Assembly (NCBI GenBank): GCA_023678885.1
Contig: CM042952.1
Span: forward strand, 30,871,736 to 30,935,735
Origin: Pogostemon cablin
Lineage: Eukaryota > Streptophyta > Magnoliopsida > Lamiales > Lamiaceae
Direction of reading: 5' to 3'
DNA length: 64,000 nt
Part shown: positions 12,611 through 24,880 of the stretch, piece after piece
Layout: each line of letters begins with the position of its first letter
Numbering within the stretch: the first letter of the stretch is position 1
Position numbers and translations under genes: made by a program
The notes under the pieces: model-generated
The model's database searches: none
Told to the model about the DNA's origin: nothing
The model's input: the letters and a program-made list of their open reading frames with translations, nothing else

Positions 12611-12884
12611 AAAATTTGGTACACTCTCTTTTGAGGATGATATATGTAAGACTGATTAAAATATACTTATTTTATAAATAAAACATGGGTATGATATAGT
12701 AATTTGCACAGATTGTAAGTATGTTTATTTAAAATATAAAGAAATAGGAGTATAACATGGGAGGAACCCAATTGACAATTAACAATCTGATAACAGCAGT
12801 TACAGCTTGAGGACAATGGGAAAGCACAGGTCGCTTTGCCGCATTATAGCACCTAGAGTTACCGGCAACGATGAGCTGAAAAAT

Positions 12885-15155
12885 TCATGAGAACAGGGAC
12901 CGACTGCGGTTGCGTTCAAGCCGCGCTTCCCTCTGTCACAACCAAGAATACAGACATGAAGGGAACTAAGAGTTTTGAAATGCAATAGCTAACACTTTAC
13001 ATTTCGAAATAGATGAGAAAGCATTTTGTTGTTTTAATGATATATGTACCTCCTTTTTCCTGCATTCCTTGTAAATGTCAAAATGCTCTTGGCATTTACT
13101 CTTCTCGCTGCTATATACTTCTAAGCCTGAAAGCAATGTGGGAGATGCTAGATGAGTTAGTTTGAAATTCATGAAACTAAATCTATGATAGTTGACAAAT
13201 TTAAAGTCGAATGAACTGAGGATTTATCAGAATCACTTGGCAACTCCAGAGTAAAACAGAAAAAAAAAAAATAAAAAAAATTCTACCATGTCACAGCATA
13301 ACATAAGAATAGTCTGAACTTTTTAAGCCTTTTCTTTTCCTTTTTGGGATCAAACCCCAGGATCAACCACGCAATGGGTGATTAATACAAATAAGCTTCA
13401 AGCTTAGTCAAATAAATAGCAACCTTTGCTAGTCTTAAATCTTAATACTAAGTTCCAATCACAGAAGAAAACAAAAGGGAACTAAAAAGAAATTCCAATT
13501 CAAATAGCCTACCATGCTGCCATGATGCCATCGCACGGTAGTACATAAGCAGCTAAAGGGGATTATATCACTTAATTTGTTTCCAAGAAGGCAATTTCAA
13601 GAAGACACTAGATTCTGATTCATTCCCCACTAAGCATTTCTTCGATCAGTAACAGGCTAGACGCTGTCTATAACGTAGAATAACATAGAATAAACACAAC
13701 AATTTACAAGAAGTACCATAACATAAACCATCAGAACTAGCATTTGTGAGCACACTTTCTGAAATAACCAATAAGGACGTTGTACATATTCTTTTCAGAA
13801 TAGAAGAAATTCGGTTCCTGGTAAATTTTCGTGACAGAATCTCTCTTATCTTTATTTTACACCTATGAAAGATCCCAATAATAAACACTATCAACAAAGG
13901 GTATTTTTCGCGATGCAGCAAGCTGATTTCCAGATTCCATAAACTTGTCTTGCCATAGTTTCTTACTCTTCCTCTAATTAGTAACCAGAATGTCAACACC
14001 ATTAACCATCTAGCAGTTCTATCCCCAGAATTATCTCATCCCCCTTAGGAAAGTAAGGAGGCTCCAAAGCATTAATTGACACACTATCCAAGTTCAATAG
14101 CTGACCTTCTAAAAAAGCATCAAACAGTCTAATACCAGGTTTCCAAAGAATCATTCATTTTCTAACTCCCACAGTCATCATACTCACTTGTTGAAATCTT
14201 AAGAGCCAATTCTCAAATCTTTTTAGCAAAATCTTAAGAGCCAAGGTAGCAAAGTAGCAACCAAGGTCCTTCTCATAATCTGGACATGAGATCATTAGTT
14301 CATAAGATTGAGACATATAAAGCTTTGAACGTGGTTGTGTCCCCAAGAACTACTTCCACTTCCAGGCTCCATCACCTCTTGCAAGACCACATCACTGTGA
14401 AGATGGCAAGGGCATCACCAAAGTCAACGTGTAAGAAGATGACAATGAGTAACAAGCCAAAGGGTGTGAACAATGTAATGAAACTGGGGCCATTTTCAAA
14501 CCCACATTGAAAAAGAAAAACAAAGTATAAAACATTGTAATCAAAGTGGATACAAAATGGCAATATGTCTTGCCACACTCAGATGTCATAATTGGAAGCT
14601 AGTGTATTAAGATTCAAACTGAAAAGTCAGAATAAAAAATTGCAGTAACGTGCTAGACATCACTATTTTAGGTGGATGATTGATCAAAAGATGCTGACGC
14701 TCCAAGTCTATTAAAATTAGTAAAACATTACCATGTAGATGATAAATCTGATCATAAGAAGGTTAATTTGTCCTAAAAGCTACTGATTTATGAGACTTAT
14801 TAGCCAAGATTTGCTGTATATCATCACAGCATAATACAGAGAACCTCCTAGAATCCATCTTGAATACTGCTAGGTACAAAGTAGCTCAGTCTCTATCCTT
14901 ATACATAACATAGAGATAAATTCAAGTGAAGTGAAGTGAAGTGCCTAGTTAATAAATTCAAGGGTTTGAAGTGCAGATTTGTCAAAATTTTGGGGAAAAA
15001 ACTATAATAAAATCAACTATCAAAACACAAATTAGGGAAAGAAAAGGTAACAGGGAATTATATTTAAGGGAGGCGGTGTAAGCAGGGTAGCATTCAGAGT
15101 CGGAGATTCGAGCAGCACTTGGATATGACGTTGATTGAGCTTTCGACGACGCCAT
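12885..15155 (-). CDS. Twin-Cx9C (CHCH) mitochondrial protein, COX23-like
   Basis: This is a small coiled-coil-helix protein of the mitochondrial intermembrane space family, imported and oxidised by Mia40. Relatives (COX23/COX19 type) assist cytochrome c oxidase assembly. Minus-strand exons are 15155-15062, 13126-13050 and 12932-12885; 219 nt, 72 residues. The protein starts MASSKAQSTSYPSAARISDS, has a first motif CYPAYTASLK-C (Cx9C) and a second CQEHFDIYKEC (Cx9C), then KKEREARLERNRSRSLFS. The second Cys of motif one is split by intron 1 (T/GC). The intron 1 donor reads AAAT/ATAATT rather than GT, while its acceptor and branch region look ordinary. A downstream in-frame GT donor at ~15022 would insert 11-12 residues and destroy the Cx9C spacing. 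The function is inferred from family; gene identity is secure, intron 1 splicing is not. Confidence 0.82.
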
Positions 15156-15229
15156 ACTTGCTCCTTTCTTGCTGATATTTTTCCAGTTCGTTACTACTAT
15201 ACATATTCAGAGCCCTGTTGGTTCTCATT

Positions 15230-15300
15230 AAACTTTCAAGCCCAATAGTGGTATGGGCTTTTATCAAGCCCAATATATCAATGGGCCGATGTAAAGAATT
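15230..15300 (-). promoter_or_regulatory. Site II cluster in the CHCH-ROP divergent promoter
   Basis: About 75-145 bp upstream of the CHCH start codon there are four TGGGCY-type cores: AAGCCCAATAG, TATGGGCTTTT, AAGCCCAATAT and AATGGGCCGAT. Site II motifs are known to drive genes for mitochondrial components in plants, fitting the CHCH gene. The region also lies within the 452 bp between the two divergent start codons, so it may influence the ROP gene too. Confidence 0.55.
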
Positions 15301-15596
15301 AATAATTGGTGGACAAACTTTCATTTTCATATTAGGCGATTAGAATTTAGAACATTAATTGTTGATTCCGGTGAAATTTCCCTCTGTGACAGCTCGAAAA
15401 AAAAGCAGACTCCAATTTCACAACTTTGTTGCTGAATAAAAGTTTTCAAGAAATCAATAGCTTTGGCTTTCTGGCCCCTCCTCATGTCCCCCACTCTTTT
15501 CTTCCCTCGTATACTTTCATGGCATCTACTCATTAATACCCATAAACACACACAAACAAACATCTCTCATCCATTTTCATTTTCTTGAATCTTGAT

Positions 15597-15611
15597 ATGG
15601 TGAAAAAATGA
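15597..15611 (+). promoter_or_regulatory. Four-codon uORF whose stop overlaps the ROP start codon
   Basis: ATG GTG AAA AAA TGA begins 11 nt before the ROP start codon. Its TGA overlaps the ROP ATG as ATGA (15608-15611). Ribosomes starting on the uORF would terminate on top of the main start, allowing only termination-reinitiation or leaky scanning. It is present only if the transcript begins upstream of 15597, which is likely given the spacing. Confidence 0.6.
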
Positions 15612-17975
15612 GCTCTAATTCCACTACTGCTGCTGCTGCAAATGCCACAGCCACCAAATTCATCAAATGCGTAACAGTTGGGGATGGTGCCGTTGGGAAG
15701 ACGTGTCTTCTCATCTCCTACACCAGCAACACTTTTCCAACAGTATGAAGGGTTACTTGTTTTGAATTTCTATTTCTGATTTCTGAATTCTGTCTTTCCT
15801 TAATGTGTTCTTGGCTCAGGATTATGTTCCAACTGTTTTTGATAACTTCAGCGCCAACGTCACTGTTGATGGCCAAACTGTGAATCTGGGCTTGTGGGAT
15901 ACTGCTGGTATGATCAATTATACATGTTTGATTACCCAGATTGTGTGTTTTTCTGTCTTTTATCTTTGATTCTCATGGTTTATGAAGAAATGTTGATATG
16001 TCGACTACTGTTTGCTTAAATGTCTAAGACAAGTAATTTGCTTCTTTTACAGAGTTTTCTTGCCACATTTTGTTCTGAATAAGAAACCTATTATCTGCAT
16101 AAACTAAACAACAAATGCTTTATTTGTCATCCAGTGCAAGATCCATAAGAACGATGCCACAACCCACAGCTGTCTATTGTGTAATAATTGCACAAATGGG
16201 ATCCAATTACATTGGAATAAAATTTTGAATGAGACAGCCATTGTCCTCCTATAAAGTTCAGTATTTAAAAAGAAAAGAAGTCTTCTCTTTTACTTAAAGA
16301 AGCATGACTCATAAGTAAACCATGTGCAGAGATAATCTTTTTTTTTTTTTTTGGGTAAGATTGAAAAAGGCTTAATTTCTCCAATATTTGCAGGTCAAGA
16401 AGATTATAACAGATTGAGGCCTCTTAGTTATAGAGGGGCTGATGTTTTCCTGCTTGCTTTCTCTCTCATAAGTAGACCAAGCTTTGAGAACATTTCAAAG
16501 AAAGTAATCTCTTTTATCCTTCATCTTTCAACCACAATCACTGGTAGTTACTAACTCTTTTTGATTGTATATTTCATGGATTCCTTTCCTTTCTTCTCCT
16601 TGTTATGTTGTTGCAGTGGGTCCCCGAGCTACGACATTATGCTCCCTTAATACCTATTGTTCTTGTGGGGACAAAACTAGGTGAGAGTTCTTAATCCACC
16701 ATGATTGCATAAAATTCAAAAATTCCTGTTGCTCAACATATTACTTTGCTTTCCCTTAAAGTCTTCTCCTTTTCCTTTTTGTATTTTGGCTGGGTTCCCA
16801 CAAATTTTTTTGAATGTTCAATTAAAAGCAATTCCCCCGTGTGACTTTTCTCTTTTCCCGTTTTGAATCCCCATTGTGTTCCTTTCTTTTTATACTTATT
16901 ATGTCTTTCTGGCGGGACCAAAGCGAGAGTAATTTATGGAGTTTTAGGGATACAAGATACGAAAATCATTTAGTTCACTCCATATGATAACTGCTTGCAC
17001 AAAATTAAAGAAAAATTACTAATCTGTTGAACTTGCTTGATACCATATGCTAGTATTCATGACAGTACTAAAATGTGTATATGTTTATGTAGTAAGGCTG
17101 AGTAATCAGCACCTAGCAATCGTTGATCTTTGGATTGCATCTATCAACTGGTAGCCCCTGATCCTATCTGCGCATATGATCTGTGTATCTTGAGTTCAAA
17201 TGTTAAGTCTATAAATCATGTTAGTTACAAATGTTGGATCAGGACATATGTGCTGAGCATGATGTCTCTACTTGAGTATGGCTCCAAATTCCGATTCTGA
17301 TGTCCCATCTCTTTGCTGATTTCTGCTCTTATCTTTTCCTCAAGTACAACTTCTTGATTGCATTATAGATTTAAGAGAGGACAAGCAGTTCAAGAAGGAC
17401 TATCCGGGGGCATGCACAATTTCCACTGAACAGGTATACTGTGTTGATGTTTCACCTTTAGCTAACTCATCTTGTTTGATGTCTTCTCCCAGTTTTGAAG
17501 AATGCAATAAAAGTTAAAATTTAATTGGTGTACTTCGAAACATCCTTTGCTTGATGTACTTCTTGAAAATGGAATCAGCAGATACAAGATAATGAATCAT
17601 TTACAGCACCTAAAAAAAAATCAATCAATCTTCAACTATGTACTAAATCCACACTAAGCTAAGTACTTCCTTCACATCGTAACATTTCTACATTTTTATT
17701 TCAGGGTGAGGAGCTCAGAAAGCAAATAGGTGCAGTGGCCTATATCGAGTGCAGCGCCAAGACACAACAGGTTCGTCACATGGTGTTTGTTTACTTCTCA
17801 CACACATGTGGATTGAATACAACTCAGCAAGTTCAGCCTTCACAGAACTGCATAAACTGTTTCATTTTGGGTGCAGAATGTGAAAGCAGTATTCGATGCA
17901 GCAATAAAGGTGGTTCTCCGGCCTCCAAAACTAAAGAAACAGAAAAGAAGATACACATCATGTCGCCTTCTGTGA
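15608..17975 (+). CDS. ROP: ROP/RAC small GTPase (type I, RAC13-like)
   Basis: This is a plant Rho-family GTPase, a plasma-membrane switch for polarity, cytoskeleton and wall or ROS signalling. Seven exons, 15608-15742, 15820-15907, 16394-16503, 16617-16680, 17369-17433, 17705-17770 and 17877-17975, total 627 nt and encode 208 residues. Visible motifs are the P-loop GDGAVGKT, switch I/effector YVPTVFDNFSANV, switch II WDTAGQEDYNRLRPLSYRG, GTKLDLRED (TKxD), and YIECSAKTQQNVKAVFDAAI. The C-terminus has a polybasic KLKKQKRR and ends CRLL, a CaaL box expected to be geranylgeranylated, which places it with type I ROPs and nearer RAC13 than type II. The N-terminus has an unusual Ser/Thr/Ala-rich extension of ~15 residues (MSSNSTTAAAANATA) before TKFIKCVTVG. 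It is divergent from the CHCH gene. Introns are all GT-AG. Confidence 0.96.
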
Positions 17976-17999
17976 CGAGATCGATGAAGTGGCTTTGAA

Positions 18000-20900
18000 G
18001 ACTGCCTTGTTTATGTCAGTATAGATCAAGGGAATGTTCTGTTTTTTTTTTCCTTCTTCCCCTCTATGCGTTTTGGTTTAGTGTTTTTCAATCGCTTTCT
18101 TTCTTCAATTCTGTTATGATCCTTCTAAAAGACCACCTTATGTCATATGGTTTTCATACAAGTTGATGTATCTTCTATTACATAATCCTCTCTTTTTTTT
18201 ACCAATGATTGAAATGCAATAGGTAATGAAGTTAATATCTTTAACGCAAACTCTCTTTTTGATAAGTCCAAGACATATTTCACCCTTATAATTCTAGGAT
18301 TGATTTTAAAAATATAATTGTAAATTTACTGGATAATATTTTAACATAAAAGTTTGGATTTTGAATTAATTTTAGAGTTAGTTATAAACTCTTGTAAACC
18401 ATGTGGTCTCTTAATTTGAACATCCTAACAATACATATGGTATATATGATTGGAAGGGGACCACATAATTTACACCGTTAATCCGATTTACACAATTGTT
18501 TGTGTTAATTTTATGGTTAATCGAAGAATGACCACGAGGTTCTACCCTAAGTTTAAAAGTACGCTTAAATAGATTAAATTGCTAACAAGTCTTATTAGTA
18601 CTCTACGCATTTAACTAACTCACAAATTAAATGCACTTCAATAACAAAACTAAACTAATAGGATGTACTTGAACGACTTTTGTTCAAATCTAATCTAATA
18701 CTCCCTATAATCAGTCCCCTGATGTGAATACTTGATTTTTTACGACTTTTTTTTTATTTATAAAATTATACCAACTTTATGGATTTTATAAGAGTAATAT
18801 AGTGTTTTAAGAAATAATAAATAATATACAATATGTTATACATTAATTCAAAAAATTTAAAATTAAAATGTGTATTTATCGAGTGCTTTTATCAAATTAT
18901 TATTTATTATTTAATGGAATGGAAGAAAATAAAAATTGGTGTATAATAATCATCTAAGGAGACTTTTATGGTCAAATGTAAGTATCGTGTTTGATTTTAG
19001 TTGGACTTTGGAATAATAAACGTTCATTAAAGATAATCTTCACTGAAATAAATAATCAGTGAATTAAGTCCAATAGATTACTGGGGCGCTTGTTGGAAAA
19101 TCTTCGATGATAAATAAAAGACTCTACATACGCAAATAACGATAAAATTTAAGAAAATGGTTAATTACATAAATTTTAGAGGAAAATTGCATTTAAAGTA
19201 CTACAGAAGTACTTAGAGGTACATCAAAACATGCATTTTTGGCTCATTCAGTTACATATTAAATGGATTGCGTTAAATGTTAGGTGTTTTTTTTTTTTTT
19301 TTTTAAGTCTAATTTTGGTCATTTTAGATTTTTTTTTTTTAAATCTCATCACTTGATTAAAGAAATTAATTTCTTATATATTTTGACTCAACCCTTGTAA
19401 TTTAGAAAATTCAGAAAACATAATGAATCATAATTGAAAATTCCGACGAGATCAATTAAAAATTTAGGAAAAAAAATAAAAAAAAATAAAATTGAATAAT
19501 CCAAATTAATTTTGAAAAAAAAAATTGAGAATCGAAACTAAAATAACTATATACACATTCGGACACATAACTTTAATCAGAAAGAGATGTAATATTTTCT
19601 TCATTAATGCACTTTGACTTTGTTTGTACATCGCAAGAGAAGACTGTACAAAAATACCAATGTTAAATGGTAAATGCTTGTGACACTCATGGAGACGATC
19701 TTAGATGTCCTGTTATATTTTGGAGTTACATCTCTTATTACACGCGTTAGATGAATGACACGTATGCGGAGAGGAAAATCTCAACCTTTCCCCTTAGGGT
19801 TGATTGTTAGAGTATAAAATAGTTTATTCCACGTGTCAATAATTCAACTATTTGTAACAGGAGATATAACACCAAAATGTAACAGGAGATCCGAACCGCA
19901 CGGAGACGTATTAAAAGTAATAATTAATGGAAAGTAATATTTAATTTAATTAATAAAAAATTATGTTATAAACTATTTCTGAACAATTTATATTTTTAAT
20001 AGAAAATGATAATCTTCAAATAAAAAATAATAACTAAATAAGAAAGCATGAAATGGTCCGCCATAGACGATCTGCTCCATGTTAAGTATGGAAGCATGTA
20101 TGATGTATATTATAATTATATTTTAATTCACAAACATTAGAATATTTTAGTTAACTCAATGTATAAGTCGTCCATTATGAGGGCTGTTTTTAGACTTTTA
20201 GTAGTCCATAATTTTAATTTCGATCCCCACAAAGAATTAATAAGCGTATCCATGGAGTTAGGGGTCAACTAGGTGTAGGGACTCCTACACTGACCATTTT
20301 TGCTGGGACAGTCGCAATCCGTCGTAGTCGGTTAGGATATTTATTTTCGTCTCAAAGTTTTGAGTTTTGTTTCAATTTTATATCAAAATAAAACTTTTTT
20401 TTATACCAATTTCGTCCTATATAACCTTATAAAAGCATTAACTCAGTCACATTCAATGAAATTATAAAAAGTGAGTGATGCTCTCGTGCCCCGGGACACA
20501 CCGTGTCCCCATATGAATACAAGAGTTTTTGCCATAAAAGTTGCATATTTTTAAGTAAAAGAAGACTATTTAGGTGAGAATTTAAAAGTTATGATTATTT
20601 TAGAAATTTTAAGTTTTTTGGAATTATTTAAAATAAAATAGATATGTATAAGATGTTTTTAATTTTAAACTCCTTAGATGTCAGGATTTATAAATCATAT
20701 TTGAGAGATTGAAAGAAGTTTAAAGATCATAGAGAAAGAAATAATTATGGATCATGTTATGATTCAAGAACTAACAGTACAAGTACTTAATTATGTGGTC
20801 TGTGTCTTAACATGTAGCTTGTTCAGATTCGTGATTTGCCAGAACGATATGTATATTAATTTGTATGAAACAAAGTCATAAATTTTATTTACATGCATTT

Positions 20901-21860
20901 TGTTTGATATAACTTTATCTATATATTTTCCCCCTTTTTCTTTGTTTAATTTTGGGGTTGATTTCTGATTTTTACTGAACAAAGATGGGCAAAATCAAAG
21001 GGAAAGTGAAAGGAGGAAAAACATTAAAATGAAGAAAATTAAAGTAATATCTAGTAACCTATTATAGTAATAATAAAAATAAAAGGTAATTAAAGTAAAA
21101 AAAAGACTGATATATAGTATACAACATATAAAGTGATTAATTATTGATCGAGGAGGAGATTACCTGAATTATACAAAATCCGAATAGAGAATACAGAAAC
21201 AATAGTCAGAGCAAATATTTTTTGACTTTATTGAATTGCCACATTTATACACATATTAATGAATTCCCGATTATGAAAATATGAATAATAAATTGTGTTT
21301 GGTTGGTGTACTTTAATTATATTATAATTTAACTTCTATCTCGTTTTTACATAACAAAATTTTATTCCATTGTTGTATAATGGAGATCATTATTTATAAC
21401 AATGTAAGAAAAATTAATTGTTAAATAAATAAAACTTATAAATGTCATAAATATGAGAATTATCTTAATATTTTATAAGTTTCATGAGATTTTGTGACTC
21501 ACATCCTCTTTAAGATGTAATATATATACTGAGTTCTTACATAGTTTTAATTAACAGGCTAGAAAGAAATTAAATCCGTTTATGTACAATTAAACTGATT
21601 AATGTGTAAACTTTCTTATTTAAAATAAATAAATTTTTAATACTCATAAAATATTATTAACTCATGAACCAAACACCCCATTATATATATAATATAATCT
21701 CTATAGTGATAGGGGATGCCAAACAAATTGCATGACTTGCCAAACTCTACCTCTCTCTTTTCACAATTGCCTACATCCTTAACAGTAATTCTCCCCCTCA
21801 CCCCACCCCCACCCCCACCATGAATCATCAAAACTCAAAAAAATCACTTAAACTTAAATA
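18000..21860. other. AT-rich intergenic region, no gene recognised
   Basis: About 3.8 kb holds no credible gene. It contains poly(A)/poly(T) runs near 19290-19520 and a repeat-like stretch near 19900-20050 with AATGGTCCGCCATAG-type words. It also holds the 63-bp Mutator-like terminal remnant at 20471. Small ORFs at 20791-20982 and 21637-21831 have no recognisable features. Confidence 0.6.
20471..20533. mobile_element. Miniature Mutator-like element, extreme deletion form
   Basis: The left end GTGAGTGATGCTCTCGTGCC and the right end ATACAAGAGTTTTTGCC, read inverted as GGCAAAAACTCTTGTAT, match the two termini of the MULE at 41259-49207 and the element at 25448-25592. Only ~63 bp remain, essentially the two termini joined. 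Flanks ATAAAAAGT and ATAAAAGTT are an imperfect candidate target duplication. Confidence 0.5.
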
Positions 21861-21864
21861 AAAA

Positions 21865-23919
21865 ATGGAGAGTAGTAAAAATCCCATCAGGAAAATAGCC
21901 ATCCTCTCTTCAATCCTAGCAATCATCTTAATTTTTTCTTTCTGGCAACTCTTAACCAACAAATTCTTGTATCCTACAGACAGATTTCACTCCACCATCT
22001 TTAATTCTAACTCAGTAATTTATGAACTCCTCAACCCCTTAATCTTAATTAATTCTTTCTAAAGCATGATTTAAATTGATTATTTATTCATTTCATTTTT
22101 TTATATTTTTTTTGGCAGTCCGCAGTTTTAGAAAAGGATGAGCTCCAAAAAGTTCTAGAGAAGGCTTCCATGGCAAATGACAAGACAGTGATCATCGCTT
22201 TCATCAACGAAGCTTACGTTGAAGCACACGAAAAAGAGTATCCATCCATGTTCGATATTTTCTGGAGGGTTTTTGGGTGGGGGTCGAAACGAGGACGCTG
22301 GTTGACTATCTGGTGGTCACGAACGGTGCGAGTTCCGGCGGCTGAACTGTTACAGACTGGACGGCGGCGATCGGTTCGCCGGAGAGAAGGTGTTCATGTC
22401 GGGGGAGTTTATAGAGATGATGTGGAGGCGGACAAGGTTTCTGTTGGGCGTTCTCAACAGAGGATTTAACTTCATATTCACGGTACCACCTTTGTGTATT
22501 TCTTTTTAGGAAAATTCTAATGGACTATTATTTTAATTAATTTTTTAAACCATACTCCATCTCAATGGGATTATATTATTTTAACAACCATATTTTGACG
22601 TTTTATTTTTTCACAAATTTATCTCATTTGGACTTGAATCAGTGAATGTCACATTGCGTGCTCTAGTGGTACAAGAATTCATAAATTGATAAACTATTAG
22701 TCACTAAATTATTTTTTCTATGTCTAAAATATTTAAAATTATCAGTCTAAATTTATATAATTATTTAAAATAATTTTATGATAATTATATAAAATTGCTG
22801 AAATGCTATTTTTATTTTTTAAAAAAAATTTAAACATATATATGTAAACTTTAATGGGAGTTGTAATTATATTTTTTCTTATAAATACTCTACTTTTAAG
22901 TATTTTTAGGTCCAAAATTTTACATATTTCACGTTTCTAATTGATAGAAAAAAAGTTTAAATCGGAATTAATAATTTACCATTTTTCAGATTTTTGAATT
23001 GAAAAACTCATGATTAATAATGTCCTATTATATACATACCCAATAATTAAGAATATGACATCGTTAAAAACGTATTTTTAAAATAATTATAACTTCTTAA
23101 TAGATCAGTTGGTTCTCCTGTTACGTACATATAAGATATGGAGTATAATTTTTCACTAAAATTGTTACGTTATAATTTCATAAAATAATCCACTTTACAA
23201 TTATAACTTGTTAATAATTCGGAGTATCAGTTAATCGTTTCATGAATTCTTCTCGTGTTTAACTTAATTCAGAGTTAGAATAATTTTTGCAGGATATTGA
23301 TGTATTGTGGGTGAGGAACCCATTCACAAGTAGAGGACTAATACTAGACAACAAAACATTCGACCTACAAATAAGCACTGACAAATTCAACGGCAACCCC
23401 TTCTCCGACAAGAATCAAATCAATACGGGGTTTTACTACGTCCGATCGAACAACAGAACGACGTCGTTGTTCCAGAAGTGGTTCGACTCGCGGAAGAGCT
23501 CACCGGGGACGAAGGAGCAGGACGTGTTGGCCTACCTCATAAGTAAAGGTATGCTGAAGCGTTTTAACGTGAGCACAATGTTTCTTGGCACGAGATATTT
23601 CAGTGGCTTTTGCAACGACAGTAAAGATGTGGGATCAGTAGCGACTATACATGCTAATTGTTGTCGAACCATTCGAGCTAAAGTCGTGGATCTTAAAGCC
23701 GTTTTAAGAGATTGGAAATCAAGAGATGTTGCCAATAACATGTGGCATGTGAAAATTCTTAGCATAAATAAATATGATTACTTATTTTTTTCATTTTTAT
23801 TTGTTGAATTGAATTTGTTAAACTTGAGTTGTACACAAAAATACTCTCATTCTTTTACGCTCTTCATACTCTTTTATACAGTATATGGTTTAATTGATAG
23901 ACTATTAATTTCTAGTTAA
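21865..23919 (+). pseudogene. Nucleotide-diphospho-sugar transferase-like gene, frame-disrupted
   Basis: This resembles plant nucleotide-diphospho-sugar transferase proteins (Nucleotid_trans type; Golgi type II glycosyltransferases). Exons are 21865-22014, 22119-22482 and 23293-23919. Exon 1 gives a cytosolic tip and one membrane anchor (KIAILSSILAIILIFSFWQL). Exon 2 starts SAVLEKDELQKVLEKAS, then loses frame: after MFDIF the family-like LEGFWVGVETRTLVDYLVV is in a second frame, and CEFRRLNCYRLDGGDRFAG with VFMSGEFIEMMWRRTRFL in a third, with about seven codons missing in between. Exon 3 has the metal-binding DxD in DIDVLWVRNPF, QINTGFYYVRSNN, KEQDVLAYLISKG, and FSGFCNDSKDVGS. The C-terminus runs ~50 codons past the usual family end. 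It is probably a pseudogene; assembly errors could explain part. Confidence 0.72.
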
Positions 23920-24121
23920 TAAAAAGTATTCTTTTTCCACACCAACTTATTTTAGCATATCATCTTTTTTTTCATTTATTTATTATATGAACGAAACGTA
24001 TGAAGTCTTTTTTTTTTTAAGGGTACAATTTCCCTAACTTTTCTACCTGTCATTCATTAATGTTGTTGCAAAAAATATTACATAAAAAATTTGAAATGTT
24101 ATTTCTCTACATTACAAATTA

Positions 24122-24330
24122 CTTCCTCCATCCTAAGTTAAATTTTACATCTTCCATTTTATATTAAACTTCACTACCCTGAAAAGTAAACATCATATCA
24201 ATCCTTAACCCTAAAAATACATCTTAATTACAAATATACTAATCTCAATTATCACACACATAACATACTTTTTAATTAATTTATTACCTAAAAATAATAC
24301 ATTATGAAATATAAATTGGGACGGAGGGAG
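24122..24330. mobile_element. Stowaway-like MITE
   Basis: The left terminus is CTTCCTCCATCCTAAGTTAA following TA, and the right terminus is AATTGGGACGGAGGGAG before TA. It is ~209 bp, AT-rich and non-coding, in the ~920-bp gap between the broken glycosyltransferase gene and TBCA. The rest of that gap shows no gene. Confidence 0.68.
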
Positions 24331-24880
24331 TATTATTATTATTCAACAAAGAATAATACTCTATCTGTTGATCGATCCAAAGTCTTAAAATTATATTTAT
24401 AACGTTGCCTTGGGGCCTTAATTAAAATCTCCTCAACATCGGTCACTATGTGAACTTTGTCTTGTGTATACTAAATTGTACACACTCTTAATAGGTTAAG
24501 AATATTTATACTAACATCCAATTGTAATTATTAAATTAAATTTGATAAAGTCTCGAGATGTTATTCATGTTTGATTGATTAAAGTATGATTCGAGACCCA
24601 CTCAGAATAAAAATTAAATTTTAAAAATAAAATAATAGTAGAGTGCAGCAATGAATCATTTTAGGATAATTAAAATCACATAAAATAGATCACCGTCTTT
24701 TCCTATTTCTTCTGAAAAGAAATCTCACGAGTAACAGTTCAGTGTGTTTCTGCTAATCAAAGCTTAGATCTTACGCACTACGTAAATTCTCTCTCTCTCG
24801 TTGGATTAATGTGTTGAATCCGAGCAAGGAATTCTGATTCCGAATCAGTGAATCGACAGGACGAAGCTAAGGTCAGGAGA

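Larger units (their letters stand above)
10110..12780. other. AT-rich intergenic region between CKB promoter and CHCH gene
   Basis: The CKB promoter side holds a (GA)n/(GT)n tract at about 10171-10198. The rest is AT-rich with no credible gene. Recognisable content is a Stowaway-like MITE (11313-11594) and a field of GTGAGAC/AGTGATAAT repeats (about 11940-12600). A sequence resembling the AGTGATAAT unit also occurs near 10370-10450. Confidence 0.6.

Noticed and set aside
13646..14002. 118-codon ORF inside the CHCH first intron
   Set aside because: There is no recognisable domain, the composition is AT-rich, and it lies wholly in an intron on the same strand.
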